A stretch of DNA of 64,000 nucleotides from NCBI GenBank assembly GCA_945957395.1, contig CAMFKE010000009.1, positions 1 to 64,000 of the forward strand. Direction: 5' to 3'. The number at the start of each line of letters is the position of its first letter. Within the stretch, counting starts at the first letter, position 1. The position numbers were made by a program, and so were the translations under genes. This document shows, in pieces, positions 36,113 to 45,812 of the stretch. A model generated the notes under the pieces. That model was given only the letters and a program-made list of their open reading frames with translations. It searched no databases and had not been told where the DNA came from. The stretch is from an uncultured Opitutia bacterium (lineage in GTDB: Bacteria > Verrucomicrobiota > Verrucomicrobiia > Opitutales > UBA953).

Positions 36113-38332
36113 TCACTTGGACTTCATCGCGTGCACGCCGTCCCAACCGGCGGGCGGAGGCGCGGCGAGGTATTCGGCGCAACGCGCGGCGAGAATTTCG
36201 GAAGGGCAGTGCTCCACGCCGGGGTCGCGACCGGGGAGCAGGGGCTCCAGCGGCATGGCGGCCTCGAAGCGTTCGCGCGCGGCGGCGAAATCCCGGCGCC
36301 AATAGAGGGCGAGCCCCTCCTCGTAGAGCCGCACGCACTCGCGCACGCCCGGCGCGGCCTCGTCGTCAAAGCAGACGGCCTCATAAAGGGCGACCGGGGC
36401 GGAACGCCCTTTCACGCGCCAAAGGTCGAGCTTGCGAAACAGGATGGGGCGGCCGGCGGAGCGGCGCGCGGCCTCGACGGTCTCGCCGGTCACGAGGGTG
36501 TAGACGCCGGCGGACTTGGCGCCGGACTCGCAACGCGCGGCGAGGTTCACGGTGTCGCCCATCATGGTGTAGTTGAAGCGCTTGGCGGAGCCCATGTTGC
36601 CCACCGTGGCCGGGCCTGTGTTGAGGCCGATGCGCATGCGCATGGCGTGAATCCGCACGGGCCACCTGGCACCCTGAGCCTTCCACCGCTCGCGCAGCTC
36701 GCCGAGGCGTTTCTGCATGCGCAGCGCGCAGGCGACGGCGCGGTGGGCGTGGTCGTCCAGGGGGACCGGGGCGCCGAACATGGCGACGATGGCGTCGCCG
36801 ATGTACTTGTCCAAGGTGCCCTCGTCGGCCTCCAGAATCTCGGTCATCGCGCCGAGGTACTCGTTCATGATCTCCACGAGCTGCTCCGGCGTGAGCACCT
36901 CGGAGAAGGAGGAGAAGCTCTGGATGTCGGAGAAAAACGCGGTGAGGGAAACCTGCTCGCCGCCGAGCCTGGGCTCCTCTCCGGCGGCGACCATCCTGTC
37001 GACGATGGCCGGGGCCAGGTAGGCGCCGAACATGCCCTTGATGCGGGCCTTCTCGTACTGCGCGTGAATGAAATCCAGCAGCACGAAGACCGCTGACAAC
37101 CCGAGCCCGTAGAGGACCGGCAGCAGCGGCAGGAACAGGTTGGCGCGGCCGAAAAGAAGCACCGCCGCGGCCAGATAGGCCAGGGGCACTCCGAACATGA
37201 GCGCCAGCCGCAGGGTCGAACGATGGTAGCGAGCCGGCGCTCCGACGGCGAAGGCGAAGACCAGGAACGCGCCGGCGAGGGCGAGCACCCACGGCCCCTC
37301 CAGCGGCCGGCGCAGCCACGAACCGTCCAGGAGATTGCGCAGGCAGTTGGCCTGGACCTCGACCCCCAGCATGCGACCAACGGGCGTGGGGAAACTGTCC
37401 TTGTAATGAACCTCCGAATACGGACCGACGATGACGGGCCGCCCCCGGAAACGCCCCCCACCGCGAAGCGCCCCGCTCCACCGATCGGGCGTGAAAAGGT
37501 CCTGCACCGGAGTCATGGGGAAGGTGCGGTCCTTGCCGGCGAAATTGATGATGCGCATGCGGTTGTCGTCGGGCACCGCGACGCCGAGCTTGGACGCGGC
37601 GCGCGCGACGAGCGACATGTCGGAGAACGAGGGGAAGCCAGCAGACAGGGAGGGCTTGGCCAGGGTCAGGCAGTCCTCGCGGAACGCCATGTGGGAGATG
37701 CCCCCGTCGGGATCAGGCCAGACGGTGACGAAGCCCAGCACGGACTCCGGACGCTCCTCGGGCAAAAGCGGCTCGTACGGGTCGCGCAACTCCACGACGC
37801 TCTCGGCGCGACCGGGGGCCGTCGCGCGCTCGACGAACTTGTAGTCGAAGCCGATGACCACCTTGTCCCGATGCCTGCGAATCGCTTCGGCAAACGCCCT
37901 GTCGCCGGACTCCGAGGGGCCGGGCCCGTCGAAGAAAAAGTCGAACACGACGACCGAGGCGCCGGCCTCCACGAGCCGGTCGAGCACGGCGGCGTACACC
38001 GCGCGGTCATACGCGAGGCCCTTGGGTTCCGACAGGAGTCGCAGAGCGGGCGAAGACTCCAACAGGCCGGCATAGTTCCCGGCCTTCATGGAGTGGTCGA
38101 AGCCGACGATTTCGACGCCGAGCTCGCGCGGGTCGTCTCCGCGGGTCTTGAACAGCCAGTGAAGCCAGTCGCCCACCTCGATGCCCTCGTGAACGGGGAC
38201 ATTCCTCTCGTTCTGCCGAAACTCGCCTTCGACAAAGGCGCCGAAAGCCAGGAGCGTCAGCAGAACGAAAAGCGCCCGACGCCGGCGGGCGTACAGGCGC
38301 ATGAGGGAGGCGGTGAACGAAACGCCGGCCAT
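36113..38332 (-). CDS. CHASE2-domain class III adenylate/guanylate cyclase
   Basis: The 739-residue product has an N-terminal membrane helix (about 19-36), a large extracytoplasmic CHASE2 sensor domain (about 40-340), a cluster of membrane helices (about 345-435) and a cytoplasmic class III cyclase domain (about 455-640). Both metal Asp residues are present (FSDIQSF and GDAIVAMFG), as is the adenine-selecting Lys in LDKYIGDA, plus MMGDTVNLAARCE with the Asn and Arg transition-state residues. The set predicts active cAMP synthesis. A short TPR-like tail follows. It is the third gene of an operon, 10 bases after the beta-barrel gene. Confidence 0.93.
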   Translation of the reverse strand: MAGVSFTASLMRLYARRRRALFVLLTLLAFGAFVEGEFRQNERNVPVHEGIEVGDWLHWLFKTRGDDPRELGVEIVGFDHSMKAGNYAGLLESSPALRLLSEPKGLAYDRAVYAAVLDRLVEAGASVVVFDFFFDGPGPSESGDRAFAEAIRRHRDKVVIGFDYKFVERATAPGRAESVVELRDPYEPLLPEERPESVLGFVTVWPDPDGGISHMAFREDCLTLAKPSLSAGFPSFSDMSLVARAASKLGVAVPDDNRMRIINFAGKDRTFPMTPVQDLFTPDRWSGALRGGGRFRGRPVIVGPYSEVHYKDSFPTPVGRMLGVEVQANCLRNLLDGSWLRRPLEGPWVLALAGAFLVFAFAVGAPARYHRSTLRLALMFGVPLAYLAAAVLLFGRANLFLPLLPVLYGLGLSAVFVLLDFIHAQYEKARIKGMFGAYLAPAIVDRMVAAGEEPRLGGEQVSLTAFFSDIQSFSSFSEVLTPEQLVEIMNEYLGAMTEILEADEGTLDKYIGDAIVAMFGAPVPLDDHAHRAVACALRMQKRLGELRERWKAQGARWPVRIHAMRMRIGLNTGPATVGNMGSAKRFNYTMMGDTVNLAARCESGAKSAGVYTLVTGETVEAARRSAGRPILFRKLDLWRVKGRSAPVALYEAVCFDDEAAPGVRECVRLYEEGLALYWRRDFAAARERFEAAMPLEPLLPGRDPGVEHCPSEILAARCAEYLAAPPPAGWDGVHAMKSK

Positions 38333-38342
38333 GAAAGCGGCC

Positions 38343-39395
38343 TCAGAAGGTGAGCGAGACGAGGGCGCCCGCCCCGGCGTTGTAGTTGGCGTAATCGGAG
38401 GCCTCGTCGGATTCGCGGAACTCGCAGGAGCCGAACACGCGCGCGGAGAGGTTCCTGTTGAAGAAGTAGGCGGCGGTCAGCGAGAGCGTGTGCAGGAAGT
38501 CATCGCGCCCGTTGGAAGGCCGGATGATGGAACCGCCCTCGGTGAAGTCCGAATACTGGAAGCGATACGCCGGGCGCAGCAGGAAGCTCGTGCCGAACAC
38601 ATGCGTGTACGCGAAGGTCGCGCCGAGGTCGTAGCGGTCGTAGCGGTCGCCCTCAACGGAGAGACCGGCGACGGACCTGGGCGTGCTCGTGAAGCGGTAG
38701 TCGGCGTCGAAGTCGGCGGAGATGAAATCGCGCTCGGAGAGTGTGAAGCGGTAGCCGCCGTGAAGGGCGGGGACCCACTCGGAATAGGTGGAAGAATAGT
38801 CGGCGAACGCGAAGTAGGCGGAGTAGCGAGCGGAGACGCCCGCGAACCATCCGCCGTGAGTCCACTCGGCCTCGAGGTGGCCCGTGTGCGTGTCGAAATC
38901 CAGACGGTCGAGCTTCACGCCGGCGGAATTGGCGATGTCGTGGTTCGTACGGCCCGAAAGCCAGCCGTACTTGAAAGTCTGATACCGGTAGCCGCCGGAG
39001 ACGGCGAGCTTGCCGTCGGCGAACGAGAAGGGCCCGGCGTTCACGCCGGCCTCGGCGGTGAACACGGAGACATCCGACCAGGTGGCGGTCTCGTCGAGCG
39101 CGGCGTTGCTGGTGTAGTAGTTCTGAAGGTCGGCCGCGGCGAAAAACCAGTCATGCGGAGGACGCTCCATCAAAAGCATCTGCGGGCCCACATCCTCAAG
39201 CTCGCCCTCGTAGAGCGAGGGCACTCGGGCGGTCGAGCCCACCGCCTCCACCGCCGAAGCGCCACGCTCGGCCTCCAGCCGGCGCCTGAAATCGGCGTCG
39301 GAGGCGGAGGCGGCGCGGTCGGCGGCGGACTGGGCGTGAAGGGCGCCGCAGGCGAAGGACGCCAGCGCGAGTACGGAAAGGAGGCGGGGAGTCAT
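38343..39395 (-). CDS. Exported outer-membrane beta-barrel protein of unknown function
   Basis: The 350-residue product has a Sec signal peptide (MTPRLLSVLALASFACGALHAQ), a helical spacer (about 24-60), then alternating aromatic beta-strands typical of an outer-membrane barrel: FFAAADLQNYYTSNAALDE, LAVSGGYRYQTFKYGWLSGR, FAGVSARYSAYFAFADYSST and a final strand GAGALVSLTF ending in Phe, as outer-membrane proteins usually do. An alternative start lies five codons upstream (39410). It sits between the FecR-domain protein (47 bases) and the cyclase (10 bases) in one operon and has no other recognisable domain. Confidence 0.85.
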   Translation of the reverse strand: MTPRLLSVLALASFACGALHAQSAADRAASASDADFRRRLEAERGASAVEAVGSTARVPSLYEGELEDVGPQMLLMERPPHDWFFAAADLQNYYTSNAALDETATWSDVSVFTAEAGVNAGPFSFADGKLAVSGGYRYQTFKYGWLSGRTNHDIANSAGVKLDRLDFDTHTGHLEAEWTHGGWFAGVSARYSAYFAFADYSSTYSEWVPALHGGYRFTLSERDFISADFDADYRFTSTPRSVAGLSVEGDRYDRYDLGATFAYTHVFGTSFLLRPAYRFQYSDFTEGGSIIRPSNGRDDFLHTLSLTAAYFFNRNLSARVFGSCEFRESDEASDYANYNAGAGALVSLTF

Positions 39396-39442
39396 GTCTA
39401 CCAAAGGCATTGTGTGTTTCTGACGGATACGGGTCGGACGGG

Positions 39443-42400
39443 TCAGTTGAACTTGCCCGCCGCATTGGAGGCGCCGACGGCCTGAATGTGCACGGGCGCC
39501 TCGGCGGAGGTCGCCGTGCCGGCGGCGCCGGACAGGGGTGCGCCCTGCAGGGTGATGGCGCCGCCCTGCACCCACACATGCGAGTTGATGCCATCGGCCG
39601 TCATGAGGCTCACCACGCCGCCCGCGGCGCCGGCGTCGCGCACATTCACGTTGTTCACGAAGTTCACGGCGCCCAGCACCGAGGAGCCGACATTGAGCAC
39701 GCCGTCGCGCGAATTGAGCCGCACCTGCACCCGGTCGGGGAAGGTCAGGTTTTGCAGGTTGATGGTGTTGGCCTCCATCAGGAGGCCGACATTGCCCGCC
39801 GTGGGCGACATGACGAAGTTCACGCCGTCGATGTCGATGCGATCCAGAGGCGGAATGGTGGGCGAGCCGATGACGGAGGCGATGAAGATATCGGAAGCCA
39901 CGAGCCGCCCGCCGTCGATGCGCACGGCGGTGGAGCCGACGATGCGGATCTCGCCGCTGGCGGCGTACTCGCCCGCGGCCACCGGCACATCGCCATCGCG
40001 GTCGTGATTGACCGTAGGAAGTTCGGCGCGCAGGGCGCTGCGCAACTCGACCGACGACAGTCGCACGGTGGCGGCCTCCAGGCGAATCCCCTCAAAGCCG
40101 TCGAAAGCATGGGCGCGGTACGAGCCGCCGGTCAGCGCCAGGTTTGCTCCGGGGGAGGCGGCGCCGAGAACGAGGGAACCGGGACGAAGGTCCGTGGACA
40201 CAAGGGCGCCACCGGTGTCGAAGACCTGAATGTGCGTGCCGGCGCTGACGAGCGTGCCCGCGCCGGAAAGGAGGATGTCCCCGCCGGTGGCGTAAACTTT
40301 GAGGTCGCCGGAGCGATGGTCCAGAGTGAGGCCGTCGGCCGTGATGCCCGAGAAGGAAACGAGGGTGAGCGAGCCGGGCGCGTCGGGATTGTAAGCGGGA
40401 TCCCAGACGACGGAGGAAGCCGGGCCGAAAGCGAAGCGGGCGGCCCGTATTTCCAAAGTGTTCAGCAGCTCAAGGCCGGTCAGCGTGAGCGAGCCGGAGA
40501 GGGCGAACTCGCCCGTGGCCACGACATCGGCGCGGGCGAGCGGAGCGACATCCGCAGAGTAAGCGCCGACCGGCCCCAGGTTGAGCGTGGTGGCTCCGCT
40601 GAAAACAATGTTGCGCGCGAGCAGTCCCGACACGGCGAGCGAGGCCGGGGAGCCGTCGGGCAGCACGGGATCGGCCGCCAGCCCGAAATCGGCGGCAGTC
40701 AAGGTGACTCCCGGCAACATCTTGTGGCTGTTCGGGAGCTCCAGCGGGAAACGGGTCACCGCGAAGCTGTCGAGGTCGTGGGTCTTGGCGTAATCGACCT
40801 TGCTCCCGCGGAAATCGGCCACGCCGGGCTTGAGCACATGCAAGGGCGCCGTGACGTCGCCGATGTTCTGCTCGGGCACCCACAGCAGGTTGTCGGTACC
40901 GACGGCGAAAATGTCCGTCCCGTTGATCATCACGCCCGACGCGTTGAAGCTGCCGGCCTGCGCCGTCGCGCCGGTGGCGGTGTTCACGGAAAGCCCCGTA
41001 TCCACCACGATGGTCACCGGGTTGGCCTGCGGGAAAATCACATTGGTCAAATCCACCCGACCGGCGCTCAGATGAACTTCGGCCGCGGAAACGGTGACGC
41101 CGTCGAGGGCGATGGTTTGGACGAGCGGGGCTCCGCCCAGGGAAATGCTGCCTGCGGCGGTGAGACTTCCCCCGGTCCACACGAGGCTGTCGACCGCCTG
41201 CATCGATATCTGAGCGGCGTTGAGGGTCACGCCTCGCGCGTTCAGCGCGGAACCGCGCAGCAGGGCGACGCCTCCGGCGGCCAAAGCCGAATCCGAAAGC
41301 GTCAGGGCGCCTCCGGCGGTAAGCGAGAGGTCCTGCGCGGCGCTCAGGTTGACCGCATCGGCGGTAATCGCGGTGGCGGCGGTCCATTCGAGCGCCCCGG
41401 CGGTGGACTCCATTACGGTCTCCGAAAGCGTCACGAAACCCGACGCGGCGTTCACCGACACCGAGCCGGCGGACACGGAGACGGCACCGGACACGGTGAC
41501 GCCCGCTGGGCCGACCAGCGAGAGCACGCCGGCTCCCGCATCCCATTCGCCGCCCAAGGCGAGAATGGTCTGCGTGGGACGATCGTACGAACCGCCCTCG
41601 CCGACCAGGGTCACCGTCCCCGTGGCGCCGGCGAAGCCGCTCCCGGAGGTGATGAAGCTGTTGCGCAACTCGACATCGCCGGCGGAGGCGGTGAAGGAGG
41701 CGCGGCCCGGAGTGGTCACAGTCGTGCCGGTGGAAAGCGACACGGCGGCGCCGGTCATGACGACCGAGTTGAGCGAAGAGCCGTTGAGCGTGGTCGAGGC
41801 CACGGTGACGGCCCCGCCGGAGTTCAGCTCCAGATGGGCGCCGTCGAGCGTGGAAGCGGTGACCGTCACGGACTGCGAGCCGTCCACGGTGATATTTCCC
41901 GGCGCCGTGATGGTGACGCCCGAAAGGGTAACTGCGCCCGACGGGGCCTGCAGCAGGGCCTCACCGGCGAGCGGGGGAGTCGACCCGCCCGCCGCAACCG
42001 CGCCGCCGGTCATGGAAAGGCCTCCCGTGGTGGCTTCGAGGAGGAGCGAGCCGGAAGGATTGGAAAGCGACACATCGGTGAGCGAGACGCCCGAAAAGCC
42101 GACAAAGCTGGCCTCGGTCGGCGCGGTGGTCGCGGTCGAAGCATCCAGCGTCGTGACGACGGTCGAGCCGGAGGCGATGTTGAGAGAATCCCCGGCGACA
42201 CGCAGCGCGGTGATGCCCGCGCCGGTCCGGAAATCCATGGAGCCGAAGGAAATGGCGTTGAGGCCGATGACATCGGTGCGCCCCGAGGGATCGCCGGACA
42301 GGTAGGACAGATCGAACACGCCGCCGGTCACGGTCAGATTTCCGGCCAGCACGCCGCGCACGGATAGGGGCGCTGAGGCGCTCAACGAGGCGGGCGCCAG

Positions 42401-43348
42401 ATCGACCGGGATGACCACCGGCGTCCTGAAAATGAAAGAGCCGGGCACGGGCGTCGTTCCCGGCTGGACCAGAGAAAGCCCGGCCGCGGTCGAAAGCGGA
42501 TCGGGCACCGCGGGCGAGGTCGGTCCGGAAACCAGGTTGGAAGCCGTGGCGAACTGGTCGGCGGCCTGCCTGATGACGGAGGAATCCACGACCAGGAAAT
42601 CGGTCTCACCGGCGGCGCCGACGATTGCCAGCCCGGTGGGGACCAGATCGCCATCCTCCACCTGCTGCCGCTGCACCCTCGCGGCCTGGCGAATCTTATC
42701 GCGCGAAGGCAACTCGGAGCGGAACCCGCCGATCAGTCCGGATTCCGACCGGAGGGCGCCCAAGTCGAAATTGAGCACCGGGCCGGGCTCGCCGCCGCCC
42801 TCCTCGGATGAGGGCCGGACAAAGGTCATCTGGCCGGCCGTGAGCGTCAGCGTGCGCCCGTCGGAAAAGCCGACCGTGGCCACGCCCTCCAGGATGAGCA
42901 GTTTGAAGCCGCCGTCGGCGGTGGCCGCCACGATGATCGTGGTGCCCACGACCGATGCCGTCGCCGAGTTGGTCACGATGGTCCCTCCGCCCTTGCCGGT
43001 GGGCGAATGGAAGAGCACCGATCCGCTCTCCAGGTTGATCGTGCGGCTCGACTTGTCGAAATGGAACACGGAGCTGGACCCCACCCGCGTGATGGTCCCG
43101 TCCGGCGCGGTGAGCTGCGCGCGCGACTTGCGTCCGGTCCGCACCAGGTCGGGCGCAAGCAGTCGGTCGTTGGCGGCGGCCTTGACGGCCTTGCGGGACT
43201 CCGGAGAGACGACCTGCACCTCGTTGACCACCTCGGTGAACACGGCCTCGGCGAACGGCGTCGGAGACTCCCCGGCCTGCGCGGCGTGACCCGCGCAAAG
43301 CGCGGCGCAGGAAATCAGAAAGGGAAGTCGTAGGGGGCGATGCATCAT
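39443..43348 (-). CDS. Giant exported FecR-domain protein with beta-helix-like repeats
   Basis: The 1301-residue product has a signal peptide (about 1-26), then a FecR domain (about 40-180) with RAQLTAPDGTITRVGSSSVF, ESGSVLFHSPTGKGGGTIVT, TASVVGTTIIV and LEGVATVGFSDGRTLTLTAG. The remaining 1100 residues are repetitive Ser/Thr/Gly/Ala/Val-rich strands (GAVTLSGVTITAPGNITVDG is typical), like beta-helical adhesin passengers. There is no C-terminal autotransporter barrel, and the protein ends NAAGKFN. It heads the operon with a barrel protein and a CHASE2 cyclase. Start: ATG at 43348 or 43345. Surface sensing or adhesion is inferred only. Confidence 0.85.
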   Translation of the reverse strand: MMHRPLRLPFLISCAALCAGHAAQAGESPTPFAEAVFTEVVNEVQVVSPESRKAVKAAANDRLLAPDLVRTGRKSRAQLTAPDGTITRVGSSSVFHFDKSSRTINLESGSVLFHSPTGKGGGTIVTNSATASVVGTTIIVAATADGGFKLLILEGVATVGFSDGRTLTLTAGQMTFVRPSSEEGGGEPGPVLNFDLGALRSESGLIGGFRSELPSRDKIRQAARVQRQQVEDGDLVPTGLAIVGAAGETDFLVVDSSVIRQAADQFATASNLVSGPTSPAVPDPLSTAAGLSLVQPGTTPVPGSFIFRTPVVIPVDLAPASLSASAPLSVRGVLAGNLTVTGGVFDLSYLSGDPSGRTDVIGLNAISFGSMDFRTGAGITALRVAGDSLNIASGSTVVTTLDASTATTAPTEASFVGFSGVSLTDVSLSNPSGSLLLEATTGGLSMTGGAVAAGGSTPPLAGEALLQAPSGAVTLSGVTITAPGNITVDGSQSVTVTASTLDGAHLELNSGGAVTVASTTLNGSSLNSVVMTGAAVSLSTGTTVTTPGRASFTASAGDVELRNSFITSGSGFAGATGTVTLVGEGGSYDRPTQTILALGGEWDAGAGVLSLVGPAGVTVSGAVSVSAGSVSVNAASGFVTLSETVMESTAGALEWTAATAITADAVNLSAAQDLSLTAGGALTLSDSALAAGGVALLRGSALNARGVTLNAAQISMQAVDSLVWTGGSLTAAGSISLGGAPLVQTIALDGVTVSAAEVHLSAGRVDLTNVIFPQANPVTIVVDTGLSVNTATGATAQAGSFNASGVMINGTDIFAVGTDNLLWVPEQNIGDVTAPLHVLKPGVADFRGSKVDYAKTHDLDSFAVTRFPLELPNSHKMLPGVTLTAADFGLAADPVLPDGSPASLAVSGLLARNIVFSGATTLNLGPVGAYSADVAPLARADVVATGEFALSGSLTLTGLELLNTLEIRAARFAFGPASSVVWDPAYNPDAPGSLTLVSFSGITADGLTLDHRSGDLKVYATGGDILLSGAGTLVSAGTHIQVFDTGGALVSTDLRPGSLVLGAASPGANLALTGGSYRAHAFDGFEGIRLEAATVRLSSVELRSALRAELPTVNHDRDGDVPVAAGEYAASGEIRIVGSTAVRIDGGRLVASDIFIASVIGSPTIPPLDRIDIDGVNFVMSPTAGNVGLLMEANTINLQNLTFPDRVQVRLNSRDGVLNVGSSVLGAVNFVNNVNVRDAGAAGGVVSLMTADGINSHVWVQGGAITLQGAPLSGAAGTATSAEAPVHIQAVGASNAAGKFN

Positions 43349-43567
43349 CGGAAATATCCTCAGGTCGGGGGCTAGCGGTCCCCCCGGCTCGTTCAACCGA
43401 GAAAACTTAAAAAAACCTCGCAGACGGGAAGAATTTCACCCCGACAAAACCCGGCTCAAAAATCAGCCCGGACAGGCCGCTTTCGCCCATTCGATGCGGC
43501 CGGACGGCGCACCCCTTGCGCCGCAACGACTTACCTTCCGGCACGCGTGAAACAGGTTCGCCGCGCC

Positions 43568-43948
43568 TTACTCCACCGCCTCTTCGACCCTGGAATAGGC
43601 GCGCGCGATGGCGTCCCAATTGAAGCGGACCACCTCGTGCCGCTGACGGTGCCGCTTCCTCAATTCCACATGGCCCCCCGGCAGCAGATGGCACTCGTCG
43701 TACCAGGCCGCGAAGCTGTGGCACAACACTCCGGCCGAGGTGCAAACCCGCCAGCCGGCCACCGTGCGCAAAACATAGGCCGGGGCATGCTCGCACACGG
43801 GCTTTGCCTGCGGCGGTGCGGAGCGAAGCCGGCGAACCAGGCCGACGAAGCCGGGCGGCAGAGAAAACCTTGAACGACCCTCAGGGCTGCTTCCCGTGAG
43901 TTTGGAAAACAGGCTGTTTTTCGGACGGCGATGCGGGTGCGCTCCCAT
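43568..43948 (-). CDS. Small protein of unknown function (126 residues)
   Basis: I do not recognise this protein. It has a basic N-terminus (MGAHPHRRPKNSLFSKL), then a globular-looking region with VCEHAPAYVLRTVAGWRVCT, HSFAAWYDECHLLPGGHVEL and RHEVVRFNWDAIARAYSRVE. The region contains three Cys and several His that could bind metal. The composition is protein-like and unlike frame noise. The ATG at 43948 is favoured over an upstream ATG at 44014. It lies between ubiB-like and the FecR operon, same strand, with about 100 bases to the former. Confidence 0.6.
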   Translation of the reverse strand: MGAHPHRRPKNSLFSKLTGSSPEGRSRFSLPPGFVGLVRRLRSAPPQAKPVCEHAPAYVLRTVAGWRVCTSAGVLCHSFAAWYDECHLLPGGHVELRKRHRQRHEVVRFNWDAIARAYSRVEEAVE

Positions 43949-44050
43949 GTTCAATAATCTCACCAAGGAAAACACCCGGAAGTCCAAAAATGGCAAACAC
44001 CCACCGACGAACATTATTCACCCCGGCCATCGGCGGGCATACACGGGCGA

Positions 44051-45709
44051 CTATCGGTGCCGCCCGTGACGGACAATGTCCCAAAGCAGGTAGAGAGTGA
44101 ACCCGAAGGCGATGCCATACCCGACGATGCCCACCCCGGAGGGGAACGCCCAGACATCGCCGCCTTTTTGCACAAGCAGGGAGGACCCCACCAGCAAAGC
44201 CGCCACAATGATGGCGAACACCAGTCGGTTCACACCCGTGTTGATCGTATCCCGAAAGTCCTCGAGCCCCTTGTGCTCCACCACGAGCCCCGCCGCGCCC
44301 GATTCGATGCGCCGCAACAGTCTCGCCAGCAGCACGGGGGCGTCCGCCAGAGCGTTGCCCCCGGCGGCGACATCGCGCAGGAGCTCGCGCCCCCACCGGA
44401 CCGGGTTGAGCCGTTCGCGCCCAAGCCGCCGGAGGAATTCGCGCGCGTGGGTGGCGATGTCGAACGAAGGGTCGAGCGCGCGGCAGGAGTTCTCCAGGGT
44501 CAGCACGGCCTTCGCCAGCAGCGTGTAGTCGCGCGCCAGACGCAGCCCGTTCGCCCCGAATACGCGCAAAAGGTCGAGCATAAGCCGCCCCACCCCGCCG
44601 GATACGGTCGAGAAGTCGCGATGGCGCCGCAGCACCCCCGCCACCTCGGCCTCCAGCCGTGTGGCATCCACCCGCGCCGCGAGCGCCGAGGGGTCGCTCA
44701 AAACCACGGCCACCAGCCGCTCGGCATCCTGCGCGTCGACCGCCGAAAAAATGGCCGCCAGAAAACGACGCATGCGGCGGGTGAGCTGGCCGGCGAGACC
44801 CCAGTCGAGAAACGCCAGACGCCCGTCCGGAGTCACGCGCAAGTTCCCGGGATGCGGGTCGGCGTGGAAAAAGCCGGATACGAGAATCTGCTGAAAGACC
44901 GCCTCGCCCCCGGCCTTGGCGAGACGCTTGCCGACCTGCTCGGGAACCGCGGATGAACCGGGCGCCAGGCCTTCGATCCATTCCGACACCAACACCGCCT
45001 CCGACGACAACGCGGCGTGCACGCGCGGCGCGAACACCAAACCGCCCCGGGTTAGAGAATTGAACTCCTCGGCGTTACGCGCCTCGTTCCTGAAATCCAA
45101 TTCGCGTAGAAGACCCGCCCCGGCTTCGGCGACCACGCTCGGCAGATCGTAGGGGCGCAGGTCGGGGATGTTCTCGTGCGCCGCCTCGGCGAGCCACAGA
45201 AGGATGTCCAGGTCCGCGCGCACCGCCCGCGTGATGCCGGGGCGGCGCACTTTCACGGCCACGGCCGAGCCATCCTCGAGTTGCGCGCGATAAACCTGCC
45301 CGAGCGAGCCGCAGGCGACCGGCTCGGTGTCGAAGCCCTTGAAATGCGTCTCGGGCGCGCCGGGCAGCTCGGCCGCCAGCACCGGCGCCATGACCTGCCA
45401 GGCGGCGGGCTTCACCGACTCGCGAAGTTTGCGCAACTCCGCCACCAAGGGCTCGGGCAAAGTCCCCTCGCGCGTGGCGGCAAGCTGCCCGAGCTTGACG
45501 AAGGTGGGGCCGAGATCTTCCAGCACCAGTCGCACGCGCACCCACAGCGAACGGCCGGGGTCGCTCCCTTCTGGCTCCGGCGTGAGCCTCGCGATCCACC
45601 GCCGCTCGCCGTCCACCTTCGAGGCGACATCCCAGAAGCCATGCCGAACCAGCGTGCGCAGGATATCCCTGGCGCGCGCCGCATTCTTTATCCATTGGAC
45701 GGAGGGCAT
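44051..45709 (-). CDS. UbiB/AarF/ABC1 atypical kinase-like protein
   Basis: The 552-residue product belongs to the UbiB/ADCK family, linked to ubiquinone or other lipid metabolism. It has the family-specific KxGQ segment FVKLGQLAATREGTLP, the Ala-rich nucleotide loop ACGSLGQVYRAQLEDGSAVAVKVRRPG, the ExD-type region, HADPHPGNLRVTPDGRLAFLDWG (catalytic and metal loops) and two C-terminal membrane helices (about 495-540). No quinone synthesis genes are adjacent. The next gene downstream of its start, divided by word element 11, encodes a phasin-like protein. The two are often neighbours in bacteria. Confidence 0.92.
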   Translation of the reverse strand: MPSVQWIKNAARARDILRTLVRHGFWDVASKVDGERRWIARLTPEPEGSDPGRSLWVRVRLVLEDLGPTFVKLGQLAATREGTLPEPLVAELRKLRESVKPAAWQVMAPVLAAELPGAPETHFKGFDTEPVACGSLGQVYRAQLEDGSAVAVKVRRPGITRAVRADLDILLWLAEAAHENIPDLRPYDLPSVVAEAGAGLLRELDFRNEARNAEEFNSLTRGGLVFAPRVHAALSSEAVLVSEWIEGLAPGSSAVPEQVGKRLAKAGGEAVFQQILVSGFFHADPHPGNLRVTPDGRLAFLDWGLAGQLTRRMRRFLAAIFSAVDAQDAERLVAVVLSDPSALAARVDATRLEAEVAGVLRRHRDFSTVSGGVGRLMLDLLRVFGANGLRLARDYTLLAKAVLTLENSCRALDPSFDIATHAREFLRRLGRERLNPVRWGRELLRDVAAGGNALADAPVLLARLLRRIESGAAGLVVEHKGLEDFRDTINTGVNRLVFAIIVAALLVGSSLLVQKGGDVWAFPSGVGIVGYGIAFGFTLYLLWDIVRHGRHR

Positions 45710-45710
45710 G

Positions 45711-45800
45711 GGGAGCGGGGAAAGAGATAGGATTGAAGAGGAATGGTCCGGGCAGGTGAGCGCCCCCGGCCCCTTTCAACCGCCGCTCTTCAATCTCCCG
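45711..45800. repeat. Intergenic word-hairpin element 11 (GATTGAAGAG type)
   Basis: GATTGAAGAG (45731-45740) has a perfect reverse complement, CTCTTCAATC (45786-45795). The flanking words GGGGAAAGAGATAG and GAGGAATGG on the left have looser counterparts on the right. It begins one base upstream of the ubiB-like start codon. Confidence 0.6.
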
Positions 45801-45812
45801 GCGCAAGGCGGG

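Noticed and set aside
43407-43796. A 129-residue frame overlapping the 126-residue unknown gene
   Set aside because: The alternative frame at 43568-43948 has more protein-like composition. Both cannot be coding.
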